Origin: Bacteroides sp. 519
GTDB taxonomy: Bacteria > Bacteroidota > Bacteroidia > Bacteroidales > Bacteroidaceae
Direction: 5' to 3'
DNA length: 48,933 bases
NCBI RefSeq assembly: GCF_010500955.1
Contig: NZ_QVMJ01000030.1
Span: forward strand, 21,966-70,898
The notes under the pieces were generated by a model. The model searched no databases. It saw nothing but the letters and a program-made list of their open reading frames with translations, and was not told the origin of the DNA. Numbering within the stretch: position 1 is the stretch's first letter; each line of letters begins with the position of its first letter. Below, piece after piece: positions 1-7,390 of the stretch. The translations under genes were made by a program, and so were the position numbers.

Positions 1-1
1 T

Positions 2-170
2 ATGACAAATATTGATGAACAATTAAAAAATGCAATAATCAATAATGATATCCGTTTTTTAGAGATTAACGAATCAAAATATGATATTGACCATAGATTA
101 TATGCCTTAAGCTATCCGGGAAATGATATATACTTTTTTTCTTACTAAAGGAGCGAATGTGAATTTGGTT
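2..170 (+). pseudogene. Truncated duplicate of the ankyrin-repeat gene
   Basis: This stretch copies the first part of the ankyrin gene that starts at 2334, almost base for base. It lacks an in-frame 30-nt block after GACCATAGAT and a TA pair inside the GATATATATAC run, which shifts the frame. Similarity stops near AATTTGGTT at 170, although AGCTTGTTTT at about 187 may be a remnant of a later part of the same gene. The high identity points to recent duplication or recombination. It may belong to a longer gene cut by the window edge, but the frame break makes a working product unlikely. Confidence 0.85.
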
Positions 171-217
171 CAATAATAGCCCGCATAGCTTGTTTTGGGT
201 CTTAAATGGAGAATAAT

Positions 218-700
218 ATGAAAAAAATTTATTCTATTTTGATACTTACATTACTATTCTCTTGTAGTAACAAAAACAATGAGAAGGTTATAAGCAGACA
301 TATAGATTCTGCTGTAAATGAATTATTAGATTCAGAAATAAGAAAAGGAGTAAAAACATTATCAGAATTAGAAGAAGTAAGGATATCTCAAATTTCAATA
401 AACAAAAGCTGCTTCATATTAGAATCTTGGATAGATGAAATTTATTCTGATTCAATTGTATCTCTTACTTTTAATACTTGTAGATTAGGAATTCCTGAAT
501 CTTACAAAGGGGTTATTTATGTAGATGGATATAATGTGGCAATATTTGATCATTTTAATATTCTCACTCCTTACTATAATAGTGATAGTTTACACCAAAT
601 TCCATTTGAGAACTTTATATGTTATCCATTAAACTACATTATTGAATGCCCATATAATATTAAAAATGGTGTATTAAAGGAAGGTAGGTTAAAGAAATAG
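218..700 (+). CDS. Small predicted lipoprotein, candidate immunity protein
   Basis: The product is about 160 residues and starts with a lipoprotein signal peptide, MKKIYSILILTLLFSCS, with Cys as the likely lipidated residue. I chose the ATG at 218 rather than 206, because GGAG at 208-211 sits at ribosome-binding distance and the signal peptide begins cleanly there. The rest is acidic and shows no family I recognise. It follows an ankyrin-gene relic and precedes a terminator and an effector-like relic, so a role as a periplasmic immunity protein is an inference from context only. Confidence 0.7.
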   Translation: MKKIYSILILTLLFSCSNKNNEKVISRHIDSAVNELLDSEIRKGVKTLSELEEVRISQISINKSCFILESWIDEIYSDSIVSLTFNTCRLGIPESYKGVIYVDGYNVAIFDHFNILTPYYNSDSLHQIPFENFICYPLNYIIECPYNIKNGVLKEGRLKK

Positions 701-714
701 CTCATATTGTTATT

Positions 715-750
715 AACATCCCAACAAAAAAACGGTTGGGATGTTTTCTT
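715..750 (+). terminator. Rho-independent terminator (AACATCCCAAC stem)
   Basis: An 11-bp perfect stem, AACATCCCAAC with GTTGGGATGTT, is followed by a T-rich run. It ends the lipoprotein gene at 218-700. A nearly identical hairpin occurs at 5075-5107, also just before a copy of the MN(L/I)H gene head. Confidence 0.85.
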
Positions 751-766
751 GACATTTAATTCAGTA

Positions 767-958
767 ATGAATTTGCATGACATAATAACAGCAATCAACA
801 ATTTCGAATCCTGCAATAAACTAACCGAAACAACCAACTGGCCCAAACTTATAAAAGCCCTATTCACCCCTCAAGGAACAGAATTTTGCATAAAGAACAA
901 GTTTGCCAGCCTTGAACAGTTTCTATCCATTAAAAATTATTGCAAAGCATATTTGTAA
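767..958 (+). pseudogene. Truncated gene head, MNLHDIIT...KLTETTNW type
   Basis: The reading frame encodes about 63 residues, MNLHDIITAINNFESC followed by KLTETTNWPKLIKALFTPQG, and then stops. The composition looks like a real folded domain (TPxGxEFC, then a Leu-rich part), of a type seen beside polymorphic-toxin loci in Bacteroidota, though I cannot name the family with certainty. A degenerate copy with an internal stop lies at 5128-5235. The frame runs into the M15 peptidase relic, which suggests deletion joined two gene pieces. It is likely non-functional. Confidence 0.55.
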
Positions 959-1079
959 CATTGCTAAGGAATTGGATATTCCTGTTGCTTGGGGTGGTAA
1001 TTGGAAGATGAGGGATTATCCGCATTTCGAATTGGATTTATTAAAGTGGAAAATGCCTGTAGGGCATTCATATCAATAG
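921..1079 (+). pseudogene. C-terminal relic of an M15-like peptidoglycan peptidase
   Basis: In the frame that ends with TAG at 1077-1079, the sequence reads IAKELDIPVAWGGNWKMRDY then PHFEL. A Trp-Gly-Gly-(N/D)-Trp stretch followed by PHFEL is typical of the metal-binding end of L-alanyl-D-glutamate or D-Ala-D-Ala peptidases of the M15 family. There is no start codon or N-terminal domain, and the frame overlaps the preceding gene fragment out of phase. I read it as the remains of a cell-wall-degrading effector, with the lipoprotein genes around it as possible former partners. Confidence 0.6.
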
Positions 1080-1121
1080 AAAATAATATCATGACACAAC
1101 TCTTAATCCCCATAGGGGATT
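1052..1121. repeat. Two short hairpins with a shared 3' flank
   Basis: AATGCC-TGTA-GGGCATT (1052-1068) and AATCCCC-ATA-GGGGATT (1105-1121) are each followed by CATAT and then an A/T-rich CAATA. The two share layout but not stem sequence. No T-run follows either, so they are not clear terminators. Their role is unknown. Confidence 0.5.
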
Positions 1122-1183
1122 CATATACAATCAATATACTCAATACATTATATAATTATGAACATCTACTTAAATAAATAATT

Positions 1184-2221
1184 ATGGAGATAAAAATTCT
1201 ATTAATAACAACAGTTTTATTCTTTATGAGTTGCAACAATCAGAAACAATCTCATGAAGAGGATTTAATGAATGCAATTATTGAAGTTATTGATTCAAAC
1301 GCATTTCCAGAGAAAATTATAGCAGTTATAAAAAGTGAGTTTGATTATGAAGATTATCATCTTTATCGCATACGTGGTTTTAGAGACTACATGACTCCAG
1401 ATCCTTATCCTTATAAAATAAAAGAGATAAAAAATAAAATAGTTTTTTTCTATTTTTCTGAAGAGGAAGAATTGGCAGAAGAACCTGTTGATAAAATCAT
1501 AGAAGAACATTACGACTATGATTATTATAATATAAATTCGAGTACTGCTTTCTTTTTTGTACAATGTAAAACTACAGGCAAGAAACTTCTTCATCATGCA
1601 GTTAATGAATATATGCAACCTTATGAAATTCCTGAAATAAGAGATTTTTCTTGTTCTTCTGGGTTGATAAAGAAACAGTCTATAGAAGTTATAACGGATT
1701 TTTTTAACATATATGCTTTGGATTATCAAGGGTTGGGAAGTGATACTATAAGTAAACATCCCAAAAGTATTGATTTAGTAGTATATGTTTATAATAGAAC
1801 AGACAGCTGTTTGTTTTTTGATGGCCTGAATACTTCGTTTGGAAAATTTATGTTGATAAAAGGAAATGATACACTACAATTTAATCCATCTCTATACGGT
1901 GGTAGCCGTATTATTGATGATTCTACATTCGTGGAAGATCCGGAAAAGAGTTTAGAACTGCGAATTGAATCCGATGAAAATCTATCTTTTTTCAATAAAA
2001 TAAATCCAAATCATTTCCATGAGGATTTAATTTCTTTGATTCGAGATTCTTTATATTACATTCCCAATCAGGAGTTTTATGAATCGTCTAATCATCAATG
2101 TATTTCTCCTAAAGGTAAAATTAAAGTTTTTACGGCTCCGATAACAGCGTATAGGTATACAACGCCTAACTATGTGTATGCATACGGAAATGGAAAGTTT
2201 TTATGGAAAGATAAAAGGTGA
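1184..2221 (+). CDS. Predicted lipoprotein of unknown function (345 aa)
   Basis: The N-terminus MEIKILLITTVLFFMSCNNQ is a lipoprotein signal with the lipobox Cys at residue 17. The mature part is acidic. Its C-terminal half includes the stretch IDLVVYVYNRTDSCLFFDGL, suggestive of a beta-sandwich, which is my reading of the pattern only. I do not recognise a named family. It has no close upstream gene. A 98-bp part of its 5' coding region is repeated right after its stop codon, evidence of local duplication. It could be an immunity lipoprotein, as inferred from its neighbours. Confidence 0.75.
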   Translation: MEIKILLITTVLFFMSCNNQKQSHEEDLMNAIIEVIDSNAFPEKIIAVIKSEFDYEDYHLYRIRGFRDYMTPDPYPYKIKEIKNKIVFFYFSEEEELAEEPVDKIIEEHYDYDYYNINSSTAFFFVQCKTTGKKLLHHAVNEYMQPYEIPEIRDFSCSSGLIKKQSIEVITDFFNIYALDYQGLGSDTISKHPKSIDLVVYVYNRTDSCLFFDGLNTSFGKFMLIKGNDTLQFNPSLYGGSRIIDDSTFVEDPEKSLELRIESDENLSFFNKINPNHFHEDLISLIRDSLYYIPNQEFYESSNHQCISPKGKIKVFTAPITAYRYTTPNYVYAYGNGKFLWKDKR

Positions 2222-2222
2222 T

Positions 2223-2320
2223 ACAATCAGAAACAATCTCATGAAGAGGATTTAATGAATGCGATTATTGAAGTTATTGACTCAAACGCATTTCCAGAGA
2301 AAATTATAGCAGTTATAAAA
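2223..2320 (+). pseudogene. Partial duplicate of the preceding lipoprotein gene
   Basis: These 98 nt match 1236-1333 with about three differences (for example GCAATT to GCGATT, GATTCA to GACTCA) and cover codons near the signal-peptide cleavage region of the 1184-2221 gene. The copy has no start codon and breaks off just before the ankyrin gene. It marks a recombination junction at the boundary between the two immunity-like genes. Confidence 0.85.
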
Positions 2321-2333
2321 TAAAAGGAAAATT

Positions 2334-2939
2334 ATGACAAATATTGATGAACAATTAAAAAATGCAATAATCAATAATGATATCCGTTTTTTAGAGATTA
2401 ACGAATCAAAATATGATATTGACCATAGATTTATTGATGAAGATAATGATACATTATTATTATATGCCTTAAGCTATCCGGGAAATGATATATATACTTT
2501 TTTTCTTACTAAAGGAGCGAATGTGAATTTGGTTAACAACGAAGGAGAAGGAGCCATACATAGCATTGTTTATTCAGGCAAATCGGAAAGACTAAGAGAT
2601 TTAATAAAGAAAAAGCCCCAAATATTGGATTCAATAAATCTCCAAACAAATAATGGAACAAGCCCTTTGCTTTTATCCGTTTTATTAGAATTATATGATG
2701 TTTTTCATGTTCTATTAGAAATGGGTAGTAATATAAATTTATCAGACAACGAAGGGAATACACCTATACATCCAGCTTGTTTTCTTGGTTATGAACCAAT
2801 GGTTCGCAAATTAGTAGAGAGAGGGGCCAATCTACATGTAAAAACTCATAAAGGTAATTATCCCTTGGCATTAGCAATAAATGGCGATCATGAGGAAATT
2901 GCAAAATATTTATTTAAAAGGACTTATCAAAGGATATAA
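2334..2939 (+). CDS. Ankyrin-repeat protein, candidate immunity protein
   Basis: The 201-residue product has no signal peptide and shows about five ankyrin-like units. The clearest is EGNTPIHPACFLGYEPMVRK followed by LVERGANLHV, and the others include FFLTKGANVNL and LLEMGSNINL. Ankyrin proteins of this size bind partner proteins, and in bacteria they are known as cytoplasmic immunity proteins of toxin systems. A truncated copy begins the window at position 2. AAAGGAAAATT just upstream of the ATG supplies a purine-rich binding site. Function by partner binding is inferred. Confidence 0.8.
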   Translation: MTNIDEQLKNAIINNDIRFLEINESKYDIDHRFIDEDNDTLLLYALSYPGNDIYTFFLTKGANVNLVNNEGEGAIHSIVYSGKSERLRDLIKKKPQILDSINLQTNNGTSPLLLSVLLELYDVFHVLLEMGSNINLSDNEGNTPIHPACFLGYEPMVRKLVERGANLHVKTHKGNYPLALAINGDHEEIAKYLFKRTYQRI

Positions 2940-2961
2940 AAACGATTTAAGAAATGATGAT

Positions 2962-3729
2962 ATGAAATTTTATTGGATATTTTTTTATATTATGATGTTT
3001 ACAGGAACATTAAAAGCCCAAGAGAATAAATGGGAATGTATCAAGAAAAAGTTAGATCCTTTTTGTTATAGAATTCTTTGGGATAATTATTTTTATTACT
3101 ATTTTGATTTTCCTAAATCAATAGAATCGTTTATAGATTTTCAAAAGGATATGTACCAAGCATATCCTAATGATTTTGTAGAAAAGTGCAAAAATGAGAA
3201 TTTAATGTTTTTAATAAACTACAAAGAAGAGATTGAATTTAGAGAAGAAGATGGTGAAATTAATTTGTGGTTAGATGAATTGCAATTGTTAAAAACAAAC
3301 AAACTGTTTCATCCATGCGAAGTATTTGATATTTCTGAGTCTGTTAAAGAATATTATGATTGGATAAAAAAGTATGGACCACCTCGGTTTTTTAATAAAA
3401 AAAGTGAAGCTGTCATTCATACAGAGAAACTTGATTCCATTTTTTGTTCTGAAAATAATTATTTGAAAAATAAGTTTTTGATAGATGATGAATTTACATT
3501 ACCTAAATCCATTATCAAGAATGAAATGTCAAATGAAGATGAAGAATGTGTTTTGTTTACGTTTTTCATCTATAAGAGAGATGATAACTTTTATTATTTA
3601 TGTGATAATAAAAAGTTTGAATCAGAGTTGTTGTATTGGAACATATTGAAAAAGTACCTCGATGTGTTTTGTAAAAACAACGAGATTGAGAAAATCATAT
3701 TTGCGTCACCAGAATTTTCTCATAAATAG
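2962..3729 (+). CDS. Secreted protein of unknown function (255 aa)
   Basis: I start the gene at the ATG at 2962, which gives MKFYWIFFYIMMFTGTLKAQ, a good signal peptide ending in an AQ cleavage site; the upstream extension overlaps the ankyrin gene. The mature protein is rich in aromatic and acidic residues and contains no Cys-lipidation motif. No family is recognised. It starts 22 nt after the ankyrin gene, so the two may be co-transcribed. Confidence 0.7.
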   Translation: MKFYWIFFYIMMFTGTLKAQENKWECIKKKLDPFCYRILWDNYFYYYFDFPKSIESFIDFQKDMYQAYPNDFVEKCKNENLMFLINYKEEIEFREEDGEINLWLDELQLLKTNKLFHPCEVFDISESVKEYYDWIKKYGPPRFFNKKSEAVIHTEKLDSIFCSENNYLKNKFLIDDEFTLPKSIIKNEMSNEDEECVLFTFFIYKRDDNFYYLCDNKKFESELLYWNILKKYLDVFCKNNEIEKIIFASPEFSHK

Positions 3730-3785
3730 ATTGGAAAATGGGAATAAAATTAGAAAAAAGGTTTAAATTTTTAACCAATAATATT

Positions 3786-4379
3786 ATGGTAGGTAAAGTT
3801 TTAAAGATATTTTTTTTATTCTTATGTTTTTGCTTTAATAGTTGTGTTAATAATAACAATTCTATAATAGGGTTGATTGATCTGCAAAAATGGGAAGATA
3901 TAACTGTTAATACAATCGTTGACAAATTAAGATTAGATACAATTGTTTACTATAAAGAGGGCTCACCTCCGTTATCTCCTGAATATGGTGATAGTATATA
4001 TACTTTTGAAAGTCTGTTTAGAAAAGATCTTTCATTAAGAAAAGAGTTTCTGAAACAGCTAAAAGAAAATCCGATATTTGAAACTGCTAAATACATATAT
4101 ATTCAAGAATCTTGTGGTTCAGGAGGTGCGGCATATATTAAGACTTTTGCTGTTTTCCAGAAGCGAGGAGTTAGATATGAATTTATATATAATACGGATA
4201 AACAATGTTTTGAAATTAATGAATATCATCCAGATTATAACTATGAAAATTTCATAGGAGATACGATCTTACATGAAATGGAACATGATTTATATTCTCA
4301 ATTTAATATCATAACGCTTATTGATAAGGATAAAAAGAATTTCTTGACCTACAAATTGAAATATGCTTATTTTGATTGA
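3786..4379 (+). CDS. Small predicted lipoprotein (197 aa)
   Basis: From the ATG at 3786 the protein begins MVGKVLKIFFLFLCFCFNSC, a hydrophobic signal ending in a plausible lipidated Cys. The alternative ATG at 3738 has GGAAA close by and adds 16 residues, so the start is uncertain. The mature part contains QESCGSGGAAYIKTFAVF. No known family is evident. The frame stops at 4379, but a coding-like stretch continues in another phase for over 40 codons, so the C-terminus may have been changed by a frameshift. Confidence 0.65.
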   Translation: MVGKVLKIFFLFLCFCFNSCVNNNNSIIGLIDLQKWEDITVNTIVDKLRLDTIVYYKEGSPPLSPEYGDSIYTFESLFRKDLSLRKEFLKQLKENPIFETAKYIYIQESCGSGGAAYIKTFAVFQKRGVRYEFIYNTDKQCFEINEYHPDYNYENFIGDTILHEMEHDLYSQFNIITLIDKDKKNFLTYKLKYAYFD

Positions 4380-4507
4380 TCTATAGTGTTGAATTTGAAA
4401 ATAGCTATCCAATAGGAAAGAAAAAGTTAGAAAAAGCTCGAATTGAAAGAGAAAGAATAAGAAAGAAATGGAATGAAACCTCTAAAACTAGTTTTTCAAT
4501 ATATTAA
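4376..4507 (+). pseudogene. Orphan C-terminal reading frame after the lipoprotein gene
   Basis: In the phase starting TTG ATC TAT AGT, the DNA is open for 43 codons and reads YSVEFENSYPIGKKKLEKAR followed by a basic IERERIRKKWNETSK tail, ending in TAA at 4505. It has no good start. It is either the lost C-terminus of the 3786-4379 gene after a frameshift or the leftover end of another deleted gene. The basic tail is common at the ends of toxin-associated proteins, but that is only suggestive. Confidence 0.4.
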
Positions 4508-4513
4508 AATGTT

Positions 4514-5044
4514 ATGAAGAAATATTACTTAGTTATTGCTACCTTTATTATATCCTTTTATGGCTGTAATGGTATATATGAGAAAGTTATAGAGAATCAG
4601 GAAGAATTGATAGAATTGAGTTCGTATAAAGATATTACGAATGATGATGATGACAGGCATTATTACGAATTAATAACCTATTCTTCTGATTATAAACAAA
4701 AAAATTGGTTCGTTTTTGAAAAGCATGAAGAAAATCCTGTTTCTTATTCTCTTATACATGCCGAAATAGAAATTCCCATGGATACTGTTATTGGTATAGA
4801 TATGACCTCGGAACACTATGTAACAGAAATTCTCGACTATTATGAGAAGGTATCTAAGATTATAAGATCATACAAGATAAAGAGTTTAGTTGGCAAAAGA
4901 GATCAAAGTACCCCAAATCAGAAATTAAAAATTTATTTGGAAGGGGGAGGGGGAATGAAGTATTATCCTAATGGAATAAGTGAAGCTGAAATTGAAGACA
5001 TCGATGGCTACAAAGACATGGGAGGCGGTTGGTATTGTTATTGA
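4514..5044 (+). CDS. Small predicted lipoprotein (176 aa)
   Basis: The product begins MKKYYLVIATFIISFYGCNG, a lipoprotein signal with lipobox YGC. The mature part is acidic, with a Gly-rich segment LEGGGGMKYYPNG near the end. I recognise no family. The gene sits in the run of lipoprotein genes and is closed by the terminator at 5075. An immunity or outer-membrane function is an inference from context. Confidence 0.7.
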   Translation: MKKYYLVIATFIISFYGCNGIYEKVIENQEELIELSSYKDITNDDDDRHYYELITYSSDYKQKNWFVFEKHEENPVSYSLIHAEIEIPMDTVIGIDMTSEHYVTEILDYYEKVSKIIRSYKIKSLVGKRDQSTPNQKLKIYLEGGGGMKYYPNGISEAEIEDIDGYKDMGGGWYCY

Positions 5045-5074
5045 TAAACTAGTCCTAACATAAGTTGAATATTT

Positions 5075-5110
5075 AACATCCCAACAGACGTTTTCTGTTG
5101 GGATGTTTCT
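5075..5110 (+). terminator. Rho-independent terminator (AACATCCCAAC stem, second copy)
   Basis: AACATCCCAACAG at 5075-5087 pairs perfectly with CTGTTGGGATGTT at 5095-5107, followed by TTTCT. It matches the first 11 bases of the stem at 715 and, like it, is followed by the MN(L/I)H gene head. The pair therefore marks a duplicated cassette boundary. Confidence 0.85.
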
Positions 5111-5127
5111 AACTCTCGAATAAAATC

Positions 5128-5235
5128 ATGAACATACACAATACTATAACAGTAGCTCATAAACTATAGCCATACGAGAAACTAACCGAAACAACCAATT
5201 GGGCCAAACTAATCCTTTATGAACACCATAAATAA
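5128..5235 (+). pseudogene. Degenerate second copy of the MN(L/I)H gene head
   Basis: From the ATG at 5128 the frame reads MNIHNTITVAHKL, then a TAG stop, then PYEKLTETTNWAKLILYE. It aligns with MNLHDIIT...KLTETTNWPKLI at 767-958 with the same overall layout. The internal stop and the abrupt join to the next gene show it is dead. Its tail overlaps the first possible ATG (5219) of the following gene, so that ATG may belong to the relic rather than to the next gene. Confidence 0.7.
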
Positions 5236-5242
5236 AATATAT

Positions 5243-5557
5243 ATGGATATAAGAAAAGAAGTAAGTATAAAGAGAAAACTAATAAATATATTTTTACTAG
5301 AAATGCCTAGGAATATAGTAGACATTAGTTATGAATATAATGATGTAAGTTTGAACATCCAAATTGTTTTATTGGATAAAACTGATTTGGATAAAACTTA
5401 TGAAAATATTCTAAGAGAAGAATTTGATCATTTTGTTGTAAATGTAACTATTCTTTATATAGCAAAGGATGCATTTAATAAAAATATTGGTGAATGGTTA
5501 CCAAGTGAGTATAATTGGCTATCAAATGTTCTATATTCAAAAGCAGAAATAATATGA
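5243..5557 (+). CDS. Small cytoplasmic protein, first of a paralogous pair
   Basis: I prefer the ATG at 5243 (MDIRKEVSIKRKLINIF), because the region before it is a relic of another gene and this start matches the length of the next gene's product. An ATG at 5219 is also possible. The 104-residue protein lacks a signal peptide. It aligns loosely with its neighbour through DISYEYNDVSLNIQIVLLDK against NVSFDILDDGFIQIRIILEK, so the two are probably paralogs. Stop and start overlap as ATGA with the next gene, so they are translationally coupled. A cytoplasmic immunity function is possible; the family is unknown to me. Confidence 0.65.
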   Translation: MDIRKEVSIKRKLINIFLLEMPRNIVDISYEYNDVSLNIQIVLLDKTDLDKTYENILREEFDHFVVNVTILYIAKDAFNKNIGEWLPSEYNWLSNVLYSKAEII

Positions 5558-5853
5558 AAGAAGATTTTATTACGCAGGTACAAATATGCCAGCTTGCAGA
5601 CTCTTTGATAAGAAATATTAATGATAACTTTTTGAATGTATCTTTTGATATTCTCGATGATGGCTTTATACAAATTAGAATTATATTGGAAAAGTACACA
5701 GATATAGAAGATGATTATATTAATGATATTGGAGGAGAATTCTCAGCTGTACAAGGCTCTAATATAGTGAAAAAAATAGAAGTGACAACATGTAAACAAG
5801 CTTCTCCACGAGGTTATGTTGTTTATAGCAGACTGAATTCTATCTTATCCTAA
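5554..5853 (+). CDS. Small cytoplasmic protein, second of a paralogous pair
   Basis: The product of 99 residues starts at the ATG at 5554, overlapping the previous stop by ATGA. It has no signal peptide or membrane segment. A pattern of alternating hydrophobic residues (NVSFDILDDGFIQIRIILEK) suggests a beta-sheet like that of its neighbour. The tight coupling of two divergent paralogs is typical of duplicated small immunity proteins. No family name can be supported. Confidence 0.65.
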   Translation: MKEDFITQVQICQLADSLIRNINDNFLNVSFDILDDGFIQIRIILEKYTDIEDDYINDIGGEFSAVQGSNIVKKIEVTTCKQASPRGYVVYSRLNSILS

Positions 5854-5959
5854 CTATCCCAATTGTTTAATGCGTTGGTTATGAAGGAATAAAAATAAGG
5901 ATTATTGCTACAGCAAATAATATAATAACCGCATTTCCAATAAAATAATTAAGATAATT

Positions 5960-6214
5960 ATGAAGAAGAAAAAATTATTTGAACTTTTATTTAAAGAAGC
6001 TGACAAATTAGGATTACCACAAAAAGACCTTGATGGAGCTAAAGAGTTATTCGAATATAATGAACAGGGCTTAGCTTTAGATATTATTGTCACTCAATTA
6101 TTCGAGTATCAAATACCCATAAATCAAGATTTTTTCAATTTGGTAAATGAAATAGCTATTAAAATGGAATGGTCTCCTGACTTATATTTATATATAAAGG
6201 AATTAATAAAGTAA
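5960..6214 (+). CDS. MafI-like immunity protein
   Basis: The 84-residue, mostly helical protein (MKKKKLFELLFKEADKLGLP...) has the pattern AKELFEYNEQGLALDIIVTQ then LFEYQIPINQDFFNLVNEIA. An EYxExGLAxDxxxxQLxEYxIPI core and small size are what I know of the MafI family, cytoplasmic immunity proteins for toxins with C-terminal nuclease or other domains. No toxin gene is next to it, so it would be an orphan. The assignment comes from recalled family pattern and was not tested by profile search. Confidence 0.6.
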   Translation: MKKKKLFELLFKEADKLGLPQKDLDGAKELFEYNEQGLALDIIVTQLFEYQIPINQDFFNLVNEIAIKMEWSPDLYLYIKELIK

Positions 6215-6367
6215 ATTCTCTTATTATTGAAGCTTTAAAAATTTAATTTGTATGGTACTTTTTACTATATAGCTTGGCTATTTTAACTTTCTCAATTTTT
6301 AAATAAGATTATGAATGAAATCGTCTGAAACATTATTTAGAGTTACATAAAGGGAAATATTAAACGT

Positions 6368-6934
6368 ATGAAAAAAGGTAATTTGATATGTCTATTTTTT
6401 ATTATACTAATAATAGGTTGTAATAATCAAAAAAAGAATCAGGAAGTGGATCTGGATTTTGAAGATGAATATATTGATATTCCATTTAAATACGATCCAA
6501 AAGATTCTGTTATAGTTTCTTTGAAAATTTATGAGCCAAAAGAAGATATGAAAATCATATTAGATTCTATTGTTCAAATAGTTTGCGAATGTTCTCGGAT
6601 TGATTTGAGTAAAACTGATTTTGTTTTGAAATATGATACAATTTCCTGGAAGAAACCTGTTATGAGTATATCAACAACAGAAACTAGATTTTACCATAAT
6701 CCAGCCATTGACAATGGAATCTTTTATCATGAAGGTTGCCGATTCTATTACGAAGGAATTATATTAAAATCTTTTTTTAAATTCACGGGGAACTATGAGA
6801 AAGTGAAAGCTGTTAACCCCGAAGTCTTTGAAATGTTAGGAATAGATGATTCACAGTTGTATTGGAGGTATGTTGTAGTTGATGAGCAATTATTGAATTA
6901 TCACTATCTCAATTGCGATACTGTCTTACCCTAA
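6368..6934 (+). CDS. Small predicted lipoprotein (188 aa)
   Basis: The N-terminus MKKGNLICLFFIILIIGCNN is a lipoprotein signal with lipobox IGC. The mature part is acidic (DLDFEDEYIDIP) and holds several Cys residues (VCECSR, EGCRFYY), perhaps disulfide-bonded in the periplasm. It ends 26 nt before the M15 peptidase gene on the same strand. A lipoprotein that protects against a periplasmic peptidase would fit that location, but this is inference. Confidence 0.7.
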   Translation: MKKGNLICLFFIILIIGCNNQKKNQEVDLDFEDEYIDIPFKYDPKDSVIVSLKIYEPKEDMKIILDSIVQIVCECSRIDLSKTDFVLKYDTISWKKPVMSISTTETRFYHNPAIDNGIFYHEGCRFYYEGIILKSFFKFTGNYEKVKAVNPEVFEMLGIDDSQLYWRYVVVDEQLLNYHYLNCDTVLP

Positions 6935-6960
6935 CGCTTTTATTATAAATCAATCACCCA

Positions 6961-7359
6961 ATGAAATATTTTACCCTTCCGGAACTCTGTCGCAGTGCTA
7001 CAGCCCGGAAATATAAAATAAACAACGAATGTTCTCTCGACCACATTCAAAAGCTAACCAGTTTAGTAACCAACGTACTCGATCCGCTTCGCGAAGCTTG
7101 GGGCAAACCCATATTCGTAAACAGTGGATATCGATCGCTTGCATTAAACAGGAAATTGAAAGGAGCACCAAACTCGCAGCATTTAACCGGCGAAGCAGCC
7201 GATATTACTGCCGGAAGCATTGCAGGTAATAAACAACTGTTTGAGCTGGTGCAATCATTAAATCTTCCGTTTGATCAGTTGATTGATGAGAAAGGATTCA
7301 GGTGGGTGCATGTTAGTTATAGGGAAAAGGGGAATAGAAGGCAGGTGTTGGTGTTGTAA
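6961..7359 (+). CDS. Peptidase M15 (D-Ala-D-Ala carboxypeptidase-like)
   Basis: The 132-residue protein has the M15A metal-site motifs: FVNSGYRSLALNRKLKGAP, then SQHLTGEAADI (His and Asp ligands), and RWVHVSY (second His). This family cleaves peptide bonds in peptidoglycan stems. There is no signal peptide, as in phage endolysins and effectors delivered by other machineries. It lies between two secreted proteins (6368 and 7391) that could protect the producer, which suggests an effector/immunity unit. A prophage or cell-wall-turnover role is the alternative, but no phage genes are nearby. Confidence 0.85.
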   Translation: MKYFTLPELCRSATARKYKINNECSLDHIQKLTSLVTNVLDPLREAWGKPIFVNSGYRSLALNRKLKGAPNSQHLTGEAADITAGSIAGNKQLFELVQSLNLPFDQLIDEKGFRWVHVSYREKGNRRQVLVL

Positions 7360-7390
7360 AAGACATATTTGGAAAATTCAGGGAAAGCTT

